A stretch of 64,000 nt of DNA from Strongylocentrotus purpuratus (GCF_000002235.5 NW_022145534.1:992001-1056000); one strand, 5' to 3'. Counted from the first letter of the stretch, positions 26,401-37,188 are shown. The notes: generated by a model from the letters alone, not told the origin. Translations and numbers: made by a program.

Positions 26401-29400
26401 GGTATTTTAAATATACAATTCATGTAAATTATAACTGGGTCTATAGAACATATTTTACAACTAGAATTTTCAATATAGACATGCCTAAAAGGATTATGTA
26501 TTTGTTGTCATTTTATCATATTTTAAACAATCGTATATATATTTAACTCACCAGTTTGTCTTTGGGAACATTGTGCTGTGACAGCTGATCTTCCATGATG
26601 TCTACTGGGTCATGAGCAAGCTGTAAAGACATGCAAAGAAAATTGTATTAACTTCATTGAAACAAAGTGTAAGTGATCCTGTAAACAGAGAGATATTACA
26701 AAAAGATGACAGAGTATTCACATTATCATTCATTTAGTATGAAACATAAGACACCTATGGAATAGTTCTTTGTTCAAAATCCTGAAGGCTCATTAAAATG
26801 TAACTAATTCACAAATAACTATGGGACTGGGGTCTGATTTCCCTACATGCATATATTTCAATTTAACAAACCTTACAGCTTGTTGCAAGAGCCTAAAAAC
26901 CATGGAAACCCTTTGCCCCCCAATTTCATAATCTACACACTATGGTTCACTCTTCAGTACTTACTTTGTCTACGTGTTCCAAGTGAAGAACTGTAACTGC
27001 CTGGACTGAATGCTACAGACGGGAGATTAGGATACAAAATAAAATTGAAATTAAGACATATCAATTATATTTACAAATACACACCAAACAAAATGTACTA
27101 TCCATTTTAGGAAGAAGAGTACTTAGTGAAGATTGGAGAGATCAAAATATTCTAATGTTGATCAAATCATCATAAATTATGAAAAGTTTTTGATTTATCA
27201 CTTTTATTGCCAAGTTCTTTCTTCTCCTATCCTCGTGACCAAGGGACGGGTGTCATGGATTCATACACCGGTGCTCTCCATCGTCTCCTCTCTCTTCCTA
27301 GTACCTCATGGGTAATATGCTAGTTTGGCCAGGCGGGATTAGACTTCCCTGCAAGGTCACTGACAGGTGATTATCTCATTAAATCAGCTCTCAATTAACA
27401 TAAGAAAAAGAGGATCATGGGGGACCAACAGGCACCGATTAGGCATTGTTCGCTATATAGAGGGCGCAAGTAGCTATAAGTAGTGCAGTGGGGCTTTAAG
27501 ACATCTATGTCAGGACTTTAAAATGTACATGATGTATCCCATTCTATATCCGAACCATCTAGCCATTTGTACTGAAAAATGGTGTACATATATATATTTT
27601 ACCTTCTTAGATGAAACCTTTTCTTCTGCTGGGTTTTCTGAGTAAAACTCAAAATGGAGAGTTGTGGCACTTGGAGGGATTCCCTGCAGAAAGAAGGAAA
27701 ACAAAAATTGAAATACACAAAAAATATATATGTCACATCCTTAGCATAATTGCAATACAAGCTGACTGTCTCACAGTTTAGATATCTAAGTAGCAACCAC
27801 TCTCAGACTTCACGTGACACAATCCTAGTTCATAAAGTAGAAAAGGTTTCTATAGAAGAGCTTGAACATATAAATCAAAGATGTACTCAAGAGGTTAATT
27901 TTTCTTTCAACACACTACAACAATAATTTGCCCTGAAACTGTCTTTTTACTGATATCAGACAATGTCAGAAACGTGGAAACAAAACTATGGAGCAAAGTG
28001 TGTTGAAGATTCAGAAACAAAGTTGAACTAATATTATTTCTATCTCGAAGAATATGAAGTCATATAGTGCCATGAATTGTTAATTTGGTAATCTTGCTAC
28101 ATGGTAAGAAATTTCAAACTGTTACCTGTTTGGAGGTCTTCTTGCAGCACTCTGCCAAGCCGAAGCCATTTTCTTTGCCACCCCAGCTCTCTGCTAGGTA
28201 GGTCAGCCTGCTGAAGAGCTCCTTCCTTTTCTCTGCACCCAGCTTGATCAAGAAGTTGGACCTTTTACTGTATAATGCAAGAGTTAGTGGACACAAATAC
28301 AGAACAAAAAAATTGCATAATCTCTGTAATTATAAATGTATTCACCTCCAACTGAGCAGTCTAAACTACCATGATCTATTACATTGCAGCTTCTACATTA
28401 GTAATAATAATAGTGTTATGATATCATATAAATGTTCCAATTACCATATCAATCATATTGACGTGTTTTACAATACAGATAAAATGTCTCTTACTATACA
28501 CTAGTTCTTCATTAGATGTACACCAGTTTAACATTGTGTTCTAAAGGGGATTTTCTTACCTGAAAACATACACCAAGTTCAAGACAGCTAATACAGTATT
28601 CATGTCACTGGAAGCTAGAAGAGTTGTTAGATGCTGTAAATAAAGTGTATAAAATAAAAGAAAATGGGGAAACACATTTAAAACAAGGCTTCATGCATTG
28701 TTTCTATCTGTGAATGTAATATAAAATTAATCATCAGTTACTAATTATTACACATTTCTGATTGAATGAAAGTTTCATACAAGTGTGAATGAGTTGATAA
28801 GAAAATGATTACAAATCATATCATTTGTATTTCTAAATACATAAGATTTTCTTTGTTCTTCTTATCTGTAGCATCATACACTAGTACACTGTACATGTTG
28901 TACATGCATCTTTAGAAAAGATGTATTCATACAATATCATTCCCTATAAACAGATATTTACAGAATAAAACAGAAAGATATCAATCTATTCTAGATAACA
29001 TGAGGCTAGATAACATGAGGCATGATCATCCTAGAACGCTACTTTACATTCACATTTATTCTGTAATATCAAGAATCTTTGCTCACCTCAACAGAGCTGT
29101 AGAGATGCCTAGAGAAGCTGTGCTCAATGAGCAGAGCTGTGAAGGTAAGCACACTGTGTACAGAGTCCCGAAGGCGGGTATTCTGGGATTGGTCACATGA
29201 CAGCCGCCATGGCTGGTCAGGTGGTGCCGAGCAACCATCTTCCAGGATGCCATCGAACCTGTCCAAGACATCCACCCAGTGGTACAGCTCACACTTCAAA
29301 GGACAACAACAGGTAGAGGAGAGGAGACAAGACACAAAGATAAGAAGAATGGAATAAGGAAGAAAGCAGAAGTACAGGAACAGAGTCAGAATAATTCCTA

Positions 29401-32400
29401 TAATAATGTACACAATCAGATAACCCTTTTCTTTACAAAAAAAAGGCTCCCCTAGCCTCCCCATTAACAGGCACCTGAGACACATGGGTGCTGAATATCT
29501 AAGTCCACAAACTCAAGACCCCCCCCCCCTCCAATTTTTTTGTGTAGAATTTTAACACAAGGCTCATGCATAAAGACTTAAAGATTTCAATCTGTTCTCC
29601 CTTTTATAGAAACAGTTAGTGTAGAGCCCTGGGCAGCGTTTCACAAAACAGTAATTTGCACAAAACTGCAGACATCCCATTGAAACATGTATGAATAGGA
29701 CCTTGGCAACTTGTACTGATGACATTTTCGTGAAACTACAGTATACCAACTGTATGAGCACAGTACATGTGCCACTGTAACTTTAAAATACACCCTCTTT
29801 TTTGTAGAATACTGCATGTCTCATTCATTTGGCCTGCAGACAATGACTAAATTCAAAACCAATCATCAGTCCATAACATGCAGTGAATAGCCATAACAAA
29901 GAATCAGACAAACAACAGATAAGTTACGCTAAATATTACTCATTGCAGATGTACATGTAGTATCAAAGTTATTATTATTTAGGACAACCGCTTCTTTTGC
30001 ATCAGGTAGTGGAGGAAACACTATGAAAATCGGTATTTTGATGTTTCCCTGCAAGGCAGTAAAAGGATAATATAAAATTGAAAAAAGTGCTAAGCACTTC
30101 AAATGTAAAAATCTCACAACATGTATACATGTCATGTTGATATGTACATTTGCACATCAAGTGAATACAGATTCCACTCATAATCGTGCTTATGCACTAA
30201 TGCCTTAATGTTCCAGTGAAGTCCCTGAAATCTATTATGTCTGTAGGGAGATATGTGATTCAACCTTTTCAAAGTATAAATGAAAGAATTTTAATGAGCT
30301 TCAAGTTATGTAACATTCAGACATGTCAAATGACTGATACTCTTCCATTTGAAGACATGTACTAGTAATGATACACATGATTTGCATCATATCATAACAA
30401 AACGTTGATGTATGAACTAACACTAATATAGGAAAGTGTCTGTAACAGCTTCAGTTTGTACACACACAGAGCCATGTACAGGTACCTTGCTTGAGTGGTC
30501 TATTTATAGACAGTTAATCTCTGTGATCAGTACATCATGGGATGACTCATAGCAAGTGTGTGCAATACTCAGCAGTCAACACAACAACTAATATAGCATG
30601 TAAAATGAGTTACTGAAAACCCATAACAAATAAAGTAAGGTAACCCAAATTATACGCAGGAAACACAATGAAATGTATTCCTTCCTATTGCATTGTTTGT
30701 TTTATATGATCATAGACATACATGTACATGTATAATGTATACAGAAAAGGAGCACCGAGAAGAAAAAAATTGAAAAAGAATCAGTATGACGTTGGTAAAA
30801 GCATCTAGATAATCCATAAATACCAAATTAAGGATTTCTCTTTCTAAACAAAAATAAAATCATTGAAGTTTAGTTACAAATATCAACAAAATGATAATAT
30901 TCAAATATATACATAAATCAAATTAAAGGGGCAGTCCATCCTGATATTAAGTTGGTTGTGATAGAAGCAGAAAAAGTGAAAGTTTTAGCAAAAACCGATT
31001 TTGAATGAGAAAGTTATGAATTTTTGAAAGTGATATCAATGAAACCAAAATTGGCAACTCTGTGACGTATCTTGCGAGCTTCCCTCCCATTTGCCTTGTA
31101 CGTGTACTACAAATCTTCAAATCGTCGCTGTTTTCATGAAGTGACGGTAGTGAAAAAAAATTGCATTCACTTTGCGTTACGATTTTCCTCACTACCGTCA
31201 CTTCGTGAAAACAAGGACGAAATATTCACATTTTCCCTTTAAAATAATATCAATCATACATTCACTCTAGACATAATTATTGCAAATAGGTATTTCTACA
31301 ACCCCTGTATGAAACAAATTTATTTTGTCATCCATAACTAAAAAAAATAAAAGTTGATGAAATTTTCTGTACAGAGCAAATTGGATAGGACCTTGCAAGA
31401 TAAATCTCAGAGTTGCCGATTTATCGTAACTTCAAAAATTCATAACTTTCTTATTTTATTTTAGTGCATTTCTGTAGTAACACTTCCATGTAAAAACAAA
31501 ACAAACAAAAACACATCCAGATGCACAATAACTACACTGCTTAAACTAACTTTTAAAGTTTTTATGTATAATTCACTTCTTAATGAAAATTCAATTTTGT
31601 ATAATCATTTGTTAATATTCAGTAGTGTAGGCCCTAAGGTTATACAAAGTACTGAACTTGAATGGCAGTATATATTACAGCTTCAAGGTATTTTCAATCA
31701 TTTGCAACCGAATACACATCATCATCATCATCATCAATTCAATATTCATCAACAATTATTTTAGCATGATAATATATTAGTTAATCTGTAGGCAATGTAG
31801 TAGATAAATTGGCTTACCTTGCCATAGTTCCATGATTTGATTCCTTGTAGCTCTGACAGGAGATCATTGCTGGTTTTCAGTCTCTCTATCAAAGCCTGAC
31901 AGTCAAAGGGCTGAAATTATGATAAAGATATGTACATTGTTATACTTTTCTTAACATATTCCAAAGACATTGTAAATGATTAATCTCCGCATGGTGAACA
32001 TTTAGGAATTAAGATATGTTTCATCATAAATTCATAACATTCTACATGTAATGCCCGATTCAAAATGGTGATTATGCTATTTGGAATTAGTTAGACATTG
32101 TATGCTGTATAATCATGATTTGTACTTAACAAATTTTTTATGGTCATCTCATATACAAACAAATAAATTAATTCAGATGTAAAATCTCAAAATATTTCAA
32201 TACAGCAGCACTCATTCAATTCCAAAGCATGAGCCTTTGAAAGCAGTATGATCCCTCCTGATTTTTAAAAGAATTTCTAACTCAATTTTCAATCACATGC
32301 AGAATTCATTTAAACATTGATTGATAAATGTCAAAAGCATGAAGAGAATTCATCATTTTGGAGGAATATTAAATATAACCAATAACGTACAGGAGGCAGA

Positions 32401-32488
32401 GTAAAGGTCAAATTGTACAACATACATTTCAACAATGACTTACCACTTCAGAAGTGCTCTTTTTCAATTTACTCCTGTCAATCTTCAT
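902..32488 (-). CDS. HUWE1: HUWE1 HECT-type E3 ubiquitin ligase, N-terminal half (partial; gene continues off the left edge)
   Basis: HUWE1 is a giant cytosolic/nuclear E3 that ubiquitinates p53, MCL1, MYC, histones and unassembled proteins. I aligned the exons by eye to the human protein and read 47 coding exons (minus strand, 5' to 3'): 32488-32444, 31910-31818, 29293-29087, 28633-28560, 28267-28126, 27683-27603, 27000-26965, 26620-26552, 26133-26034, 24834-24734, 24261-24200, 23533-23445, 23165-23085, 22777-22689, 22213-22112, 21639-21414, 20613-20512, 19887-19807, 19519-19413, 18971-18794, 18250-18159, 17746-17544, 16904-16847, 16413-16237, 15816-15571, 15149-14491, 14153-14031, 13639-13566, 12835-12678, 12195-11872, 11380-11270, 10782-10690, 10330-10134, 9552-9471, 9162-9022, 8354-8236, 7751-7673, 7405-7238, 6827-6671, 6462-6360, 6008-5768, 5175-4989, 4315-4154, 3758-3490, 3146-2892, 1815-1587, 1237-902. 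All have AG/GT borders and compatible phases, totalling 7108 nt. The N-terminus ([10 protein letters not shown]) matches human MKVDRTKLKK. The DUF908/DUF913 helical-repeat region fills roughly the first 850 residues. The HECT domain lies outside the window. Confidence 0.97.
1904..2007 (-). mobile_element. SINE-like insertion with a 7SL/Alu-domain-like head and a B box
   Basis: Read on the minus strand, GTGGCGTGCGCCTGTAATCC followed by AGCTA nearly matches the 5' Alu domain of 7SL RNA and Alu. About 45 nt further, a pol III B-box-like GGTTCAAACC occurs, so A and B boxes are spaced as in Alu. The segment is flanked by the 7-bp direct repeat ACGTCAC (1904-1910 and 2001-2007 on +). Sequence beyond the left copy (toward 1885) resembles invertebrate SINE bodies, so the true boundary may be wider. 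Lies in the HUWE1 intron between the 3146-2892 and 1815-1587 exons. Confidence 0.5.
3490..3758 (-). other. HUWE1: HUWE1 exon with alanine tract and BH3-like motif (about residues 2007-2096)
   Basis: The exon encodes a low-complexity Ala/Thr/Ser-rich stretch with eight consecutive alanines. It then reads [17 protein letters not shown], which sits where human HUWE1 has EVGQLLQDMGDDVYQQY, the BH3 motif through which Mule was reported to bind MCL1. The L-x3-G-D core is intact (L2061, G2065, D2066). The rest of the exon is Arg/Pro-rich and poorly conserved. Confidence 0.85.
5606..5758. mobile_element. MITE with TGGGnCCnnTTTCATAAA-type inverted ends
   Basis: The left end (CTGGGGCCCATTTCATAAAG) and the reverse complement of the right end (CTGGACCCTGTCTCATAAAA) match imperfectly and continue into TTTTTATTGAT on both sides. 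It ends about 9 nt from the donor of the 6008-5768 HUWE1 exon. Confidence 0.6.
7238..7405 (-). other. HUWE1: HUWE1 WWE-domain exon (about residues 1668-1723)
   Basis: This 56-codon exon carries the WWE signature: [15 protein letters not shown], then the [13 protein letters not shown] strand. The conserved Trp, Trp and Arg positions match human (WRWFDDRSGRWCSYS and RRRYTVQFTTMVQ). WWE domains of ubiquitin ligases commonly bind poly-ADP-ribose; that role here is by family only. Confidence 0.95.
8515..8697 (-). mobile_element. tRNA-derived SINE body, head missing
   Basis: On the minus strand this matches the body of the SINE at 57335-57602: GGGAGTTGCTGCTACC, the 'gatctggcgctgct' block, the 'caattgggcaaaaagaattt' block, and the ending 'tttggagtggactt'. 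Only the body is present, consistent with 5' truncation. HUWE1 intron. Confidence 0.75.
10690..10782 (-). other. HUWE1: HUWE1 UIM exon (about residues 1431-1461)
   Basis: A 31-codon exon reads [18 protein letters not shown], matching the ubiquitin-interacting motif: an acidic run, a hydrophobic residue, then Ala-x3-Ser (AIAMS). Human has SEEDQMMRAIAMSLGQDI. Like the UBA exon it is phase 0 on both sides. The following exon (10330-10134) encodes a Lys/Glu-rich, probably charged helical segment. Confidence 0.95.
11270..11380 (-). other. HUWE1: HUWE1 UBA-domain exon (about residues 1394-1430)
   Basis: This single 37-codon exon begins [10 protein letters not shown], the loop-and-helix signature of a UBA ubiquitin-binding domain. 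It continues with a second amphipathic helix (LEALQQST) and a third ([13 protein letters not shown]). Human HUWE1 has [20 protein letters not shown] at the same place. Its borders coincide with the domain and both introns are phase 0, so it is a symmetrical module that could be skipped without a frameshift. Confidence 0.95.
12899..13211. mobile_element. MITE with GGGGGTGTTTCACAAAGAT inverted ends
   Basis: Starts with GGGGGTGTTTCACAAAGAT and ends with its complement ATCTTTGTGAAACACCCCC. Similarity continues inward (CTAACTCTAAGTTGGA against TCCAACTTAGAGATAAG). The centre is AT-rich and non-coding. HUWE1 intron between the 13639-13566 and 12835-12678 exons. Confidence 0.75.
15989..16075. mobile_element. 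Short Tc1/mariner-type MITE copy (deleted)
   Basis: CAGTGAAACCTG at the left and AGGTTTGACTG at the right, each next to TA. The same ends occur on the fuller copy at 61841-62013. Internal blocks 'aaagaccat' and 'gtggtcttta' also recur there. Confidence 0.6.
16427..16700 (-). mobile_element. LINE 3' end with a heptamer tail (AAACTTC)n
   Basis: About eight to nine tandem copies of the heptamer GAAGTTT run from about 16428 to 16488, followed on + by 'tatttgttccacattta'. Read on the minus strand this is an AT-rich 3' UTR ending in a short tandem tail, the usual form of 5'-truncated CR1/L2-type LINEs. No coding part remains. The tail ends about 12 nt from the acceptor of the 16413-16237 HUWE1 exon. 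Confidence 0.5.
17435..17530. repeat. (ATC)n trinucleotide microsatellite
   Basis: About 95 bp of nearly pure CAT/ATC with single interruptions. On the minus strand it is (ATG)n and begins within about 15 nt of the donor of the HUWE1 exon 17746-17544, which itself encodes an acidic run ([10 protein letters not shown]). Confidence 0.95.
20990..21485. repeat. Tandem duplication covering the 3' part of a HUWE1 coding exon
   Basis: Two units offset by about 230-234 bp. Both contain 'gtcataaaacagaaacattccc', 'actggaatacaagctaga', a C-rich block, and then the end of exon 21639-21414 ('ctacccttctttggccttgag'). The second unit is the real exon. The first (exon-like part about 21184-21252) holds some 70 bp of exon end with an intact GTCAGT donor but no acceptor. 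A smaller repeat of about 80 bp ('gatttgtaaatat') lies just left at about 20911-20992. Confidence 0.9.
21776..21963. mobile_element. TTAA-flanked MITE, copy 1
   Basis: Left flank TTAA then AGCCCATCTGTACTAG; right end AGTGGGGCT then TCAA (decayed TTAA). The internal block 'aagaaaaagaggatcatgggg' is shared with the copies at 25156, 27310 and 60663. HUWE1 intron. Confidence 0.8.
25156..25342. mobile_element. TTAA-flanked MITE, copy 2
   Basis: Left flank TTAA then AGGCTATCTGTATTAG; right end TTGGGCT then TTAC. Internal blocks 'gatcatgggggaccaatgg' and 'gcgcaagtagctataagtag' are shared with the other copies. HUWE1 intron. Confidence 0.8.
27310..27495. mobile_element. TTAA-flanked MITE, copy 3 (left end lost)
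   Basis: The right end GGGGCT is followed by TTAA. The body matches the other copies ('ctagtttggccagg', 'gatcatgggggaccaacagg'), but the first nucleotides with the left inverted end are not recognisable. HUWE1 intron. Confidence 0.75.
30926..31470. mobile_element. Hairpin-type MITE, family of the 40985 element
   Basis: Contains 'agaagcagaaaaa', 'gttatgaatttttga' and 'aattggcaactc' in the same order as the element at 40985, and an inverted 'aaaaattcataacttt' near 31430. An internal hairpin pairs 'gaagtgacggtagtga' (about 31138) with 'tcactaccgtcacttc' (about 31190). HUWE1 intron. Confidence 0.55.
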
Positions 32489-32521
32489 GATGAATATTTC
32501 TTGTCAAACACATTCAGGAGA
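32444..32521 (-). other. HUWE1: HUWE1 exon with the start codon and 33 nt of 5' UTR
   Basis: The acceptor AG is at 32522-32523 and the donor GTAAGT at 32443-32438. The ATG at 32488 opens 15 codons, then phase 0 into the 31910 exon. The start is chosen because the next residues match the human HUWE1 N-terminus and no in-frame ATG precedes it in this exon. The exon begins with UTR, so at least one upstream non-coding exon must exist. Confidence 0.9.
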
Positions 32522-33909
32522 CTAAAGGGAGAGAAAATCAAATCAAATTTATAAACATGTAAGAAACACAAGAGCATGAAATGATAAGTAAGCATTTATA
32601 TTATATTCTCTTGCGCAATCTTAAAGACGTTTCTTGGATTAATTTGATAAGTGAATGAATTAAGAAACATTGTAGAGGATCTCTAACTATTTGAAGAATA
32701 ACTAGAGGTCATATTTGTCCTCACAAGTACTGTATATTTACATGTTGGTTATTGCCTTTGCTGAATACAGCCAAAGGTAGAGCTTAGGTAAATCCAACCT
32801 TGATAGCAAACTGCTCAAAAAAATCAGGCAAAAAATTAGAAAATTAAGAATTTGTAAAAGATGTAGTCACTATAAATGTACATTGTAGGTATGAGCTCTT
32901 CAAATTGGCAATGTCTCTGTGATGAAGTGGCGGCTACTTTCTCATTTGTTTCAAATTACAAAATGCATACAATTACAAATTGTTAAAAAAATGTATGACC
33001 CAGGAGGGTCTTTTCTCACTCTCTCACAAATGAAAATCATTGTCCCCCTGTTTTTATTGTGTACATACTTAAAATCACGTTGAAGGAATTCATAAGATTG
33101 GACTATGCTACACTTTGCAAGAAGCCACTTCTTTTCCAAATTGTTGCCCATTGTTGTGGTGTACTACCCAGTAGGGATTGCACATCAATAAATGAAGATG
33201 ATACTTCAATAAGAGAAATGTTCTCAAAAACTGACAAAAACATAAAAGCTCTGATAGCATCTTGTAAAACAATTGTTGTATAGTTTTCTGACATTTCTTT
33301 TTCACAAGAGTGCTAGGTCTAGGTATACAAAAAGATCATTCAAAAACATCATTTAAAAAATTCTTTGGCAGAAATGTAGAATTAGGTTTTATCATCTTAG
33401 TTCATTGTATCTCCTTTAATCAATAGTAATTTTACAAAAAATAGTAGCTGATAATTAACTTAATATTACAGTCAAGATCTACATGTATACATACATGTAG
33501 ATACTAGCTAGTAGATACAATGACTAGTTTTAAGTCTACATTTATATATCAGGGTCACACAGGTTTCTGAAATGTGTGTCTGAACACTTGTAAACATCAC
33601 AGCAGTCATGTATAGTATAGCACTCATCATCATAGATATTTGTCTTTTATAATATTATTCAACATACTGTATTCTTAAAACATTAATGGAATATGTCAGC
33701 TTCAAATTACTGAATAAAATTAACTGTGTGGATAACCAACCTGTCGTGTATACCCACAACTATTGTATATGTACTCAGATGTCGTGTGTCTAGACAGATG
33801 ATTCAAAACATTAATTTATAGATGTTTCATACATCTTTTAAGTTTACATAAAACAATAATCATAAAGGACCTTTGATAGTTATTGCTATTTGATACATTA
33901 CGTTATAAT

Positions 33910-35607
33910 TAGGCTTGAGTCGGTACGGTCGATCACACCGGGACCCGACCGTTGCCGTCGGGTCCCGGTTTCTTTTTTTGAGAACCGACGCTCCGAAAAA
34001 AATAATGAAATATGTAAGAAATTGCAGTTTTGCACACCACTAAAATCATTCCACCTTAAAACTTAAGTATTTAATTGTTACCAATCATATTCTAGCTCAT
34101 CCTGAATCAATCCGAACTGCTGATATAAATATGGGTTGCAAAGCAGTTCGCCCCATGGGGTTGTTGTTGCCAGCTGCTAGCTAGCTACTGTACTGGCCGG
34201 GTCTCTCGGCAGGATTAATAATAATAATCAGGTTGAAAGAAACATTAATATTTGAATAATAAAACGGTTTTCTAAAAAGTACTTCTTTACAACATACCGA
34301 TCGAATAATTTTTAAAAGACAAAATGGATATTATTTCTTTGATTTTGAACACTGCATGCTTCTTTTAAAAGCTGAAAATTACTTGGTAATCACAAGAAGT
34401 TTCGATACGGATAGCTGTTGCAAGGCAAGTTCAGACTCGTCTCGGAAAAATGCGCAGTGCTCCTCGTAGTTAGCTGTAATCCGTGCCAGAACGAACCCAA
34501 ACAAAGACGTGATCGTAACGAGAAAAAATCATTAAAAACTACGAGAGCACAATTGGAAAGACAACTACTCAAAATTATCGTAAGCAGATACATAACTTGG
34601 AGGAATAATACAGTTGTCTGTCCAAGAAAAGCCACAGAAATAGTGATATTTAAGGAGTTACTATAGGTACAATCATCGGAATGGGCCTGCTGATATGTCC
34701 GAATTACACGTTATTTGGTTTCTAGCCTCGTGTTTTAACACGAGGCTAGAAACCAAATAACGCCCTCTACGGTAAAAAGCAGTATAACAAGGGATTCAAG
34801 TATTTGCAGCAAGCCCCTTGCGATAAAAATGTACCCAGTTACTCCTCGATTATCACAATTTCTTTGGCATTTCTTGGGCGATTATTGAATTCTTTGTACA
34901 AGTTATTTATCTGATTATCGTAATTTTGAGCAGTAGTTGTCTTTTCAATTGTGCTCTCGTAGTTTTTAATGATTTTTTTCTCGTTACGATCACGTCTTTG
35001 TTTGGGTTCGTTCTGGCACGCATTACAGCTAACAAGGAGCACTGCGCATTTTTCCGAGACTAGTCTGAACTTGCCTTGCAACAGCTATCCGTGTCGAAAC
35101 TTCTTGTGATTACCAAGTAATTTTCAGCTTTTAAAAGAAGCATGCCGTGTTCAAAATCAAAGAAAAAATATCTATTTTGTTTTTAAAAATTATTCGATCG
35201 GTATGTTGTAAAGGAGTACTTTTTAGAAAGCCGTTTTATTATTCAAACATTAATGTTTTTTGACCCGATTTATTCAACCTGCATGAATAAAAATGGCGGC
35301 TCGATCGTTGTCTTTCTATTTTTGCTCCAGTTTTTTTACTTTTAGAGGCATGATAATGGCACTAAACATCGCCAATCATGGATAAAAATAATGTCAAATG
35401 GAAGAATATACCGATCTGTGCCGAGGTATGCATGTGTTGATTTATTTGACTGATAAAAAAGGTCACTTTTAAGGGACATACTGATGATATGCGCTTTTTA
35501 TAGAGGCAAGTGACAAATCCTGCGAGCTGATTTCGGGACACCGGGTCCCGATCGGTGCAAAGCCGTCGGGACCCGGTTTATGAAAATCCCGACATGACTC
35601 AGGCCTA
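33910..35607. mobile_element. hAT-type non-autonomous DNA transposon with 8-bp target duplication
   Basis: Flanked by exact GTTATAAT copies (33902-33909 and 35608-35615). Ends TAGGCTTGAGTC and GACTCAGGCCTA are inverted repeats (11 of 12). Both ends carry a subterminal hairpin built from ACCGGGACCCGAC and GTCGGGTCCCGGT. An 8-bp duplication with short TAGG-type ends indicates the hAT superfamily. The interior is a large foldback: roughly 34205-34700 and 34800-35290 are inverted copies of each other with a few indels. Each arm carries the same short reading frame (34418-34666 + and 35081-34839 -, beginning MQGKFRLVSEKCAVLLV). No transposase catalytic region is seen. Lies in the first HUWE1 intron. 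Confidence 0.85.
34709..34762. repeat. Perfect 26-bp-arm palindrome inside the hAT foldback
   Basis: Left arm begins CGTTATTTGGTTTCTAGCC and the right arm ends with its exact complement, with a 2-nt centre. It lies in the spacer between the two long foldback arms and would form a near-perfect hairpin. Confidence 0.95.
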
Positions 35608-36511
35608 GTTATAATCCAAAGGCTAAAGTGTACGGAACTTAACAAACGTTAACAGTCCGTACACTCAACCCCATCATTCATGTACATGTAGATGGAAGAG
35701 AGCCATACAAGTTTATACAAATAAATACTTAATTTACTCATATTATTCTTGGTAAAAATATGCTATAAAATTTTTGTCCAATGTTTTGAGCAGTGTATCG
35801 TCATTTTGCGCCGAGCGATCTCGACTTGGCAAAAGGATAATGTACGCACAAGGGCTTACGTACGTATTATATTAGAAGGTTTCTATGACGAGCGCATACG
35901 CGGAAGGATGATGAACATGATGTAAACACCAACAACTATCACAAAGTTAGCCTGGATGTGTCTGAAGAGGACATTTTGCTGACCAAACCTTACATAACAC
36001 GCAAGCTTGCAGCGGTGCACAGATATTATCGGAGCTAGCCAGCCATTGCCAACCCAGCTGCCCCAGCCGGGACAGGGTGCTCACCTACCGCTATGGCTGT
36101 GCAAGCGTAGGATCATTGTAAGCACGCTCTGAGGCCTGTGAGTCATTTCTAATTTCAGCTAAAGTATTTTATAGATGTGCCTTGGCATTTGTGAAGTAAT
36201 ATGTTTAGGTTTATATTGCTGGGGGGTTCATTAGTTGCCAGTCGGGCAGCCAACTTTTTAAGTTTTAGATGAGCCCTGAATAGGCTGATAATAATTCAGA
36301 CTATGGCTTGTCTGCCGTGGCAGTTTAGCCATCCTTTCAAGGATTTTACAATGTGGAAATAAACAAGTATTGAAATCAGCCTAGATCTAGATCTAGACCT
36401 CCTACTCCTAGGCCTAGTTAAGTAGAAAAAAACTCAAGTATAAACATGGCATATTTTCATATAACATTTTCAATTACAAAACAAGGATTAGATCTACTCC
36501 CTGTTTAAAGG

Positions 36512-36785
36512 GAAAGTTGAGTTCTGGGGAGAGGTGAAAAATAATTTGTGAGCATTATCATTGTTATCACAATCTAGACCGAATTTTTCCGTCTCTTTCG
36601 TTCGTTAGCCTCTGATTTGGGTAGGGTCGGCTCAAAGACAGAGCCGACCCTACCCAAATCAGAGGCTTACGAACGAAAGAGACAGAAAAATTTGGTCTTA
36701 TCACAATCATGCAGGTGTGGAAGGTCAATCATAAATAAATCTTCCCTGAAATTGAAATGAAAAGCATGGCTCTTCAAACGGATTG
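36512..36785. repeat. Interspersed repeat split by a hairpin MITE
   Basis: 'aaagttgagttctgg', 'gaggtgaaaaataatttgtg' and 'aaaagcatggctcttcaaa' match a copy at about 20018-20140, which lacks the insertion at 36574-36697. Confidence 0.75.
36574..36697. mobile_element. 124-bp hairpin MITE with direct-repeat flanks
   Basis: The two halves are near-perfect inverted copies ('agaccgaatttttccgtctc' against 'gagacagaaaaatttggtct'), with a loop of only a few nucleotides around 'aaagaca'. TTATCACAAT flanks both sides (36564-36573 and 36698-36707). The related repeat at about 20060 provides an empty site. Confidence 0.8.
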
Positions 36786-37188
36786 TTCTGCAAGTGGTGC
36801 TTAACTTATATCTACAGTTTGGTGTACATTCATTTTAATCATAATTAAGTACCCGACATACACCCATACAGGGGGGATATGACATTTCACCCAATTTCTC
36901 TCATTCAGCCACACGGTGATTTCGATTTCCATTCATCACTCACACTCCATACTCATTACTTCAAATAGCATGCAGTTTCTACCCAGATACATTCGCACAG
37001 ACACAGCCATCAACCGACGGGATATCGCCGTACTACTAGGTAATTGCTAGCGAAATGATACATATAAAGGCACATTAAACCCGATTAACTTATTAATAAA
37101 ATGCTAAACTAATTATTCGAACAATGAAAGATAACAAACAACCTCTTAATAGCCTGAAAATAAAGAAAAAACAGAAATGACGACTCAC

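Noticed and set aside
34418-35081. Two host genes encoding a similar ~80-residue protein
   Set aside because: They are mirror copies on the arms of one hAT foldback element; no start context or domain supports expression.
36079-36140. Alternative HUWE1 first exon (minus donor at 36084) or a divergent plus-strand exon
   Set aside because: GTGAGC/GTGAGT donor-like sites exist, but nothing else marks an exon; the 37.2 kb candidate with the YY1-type element is better.
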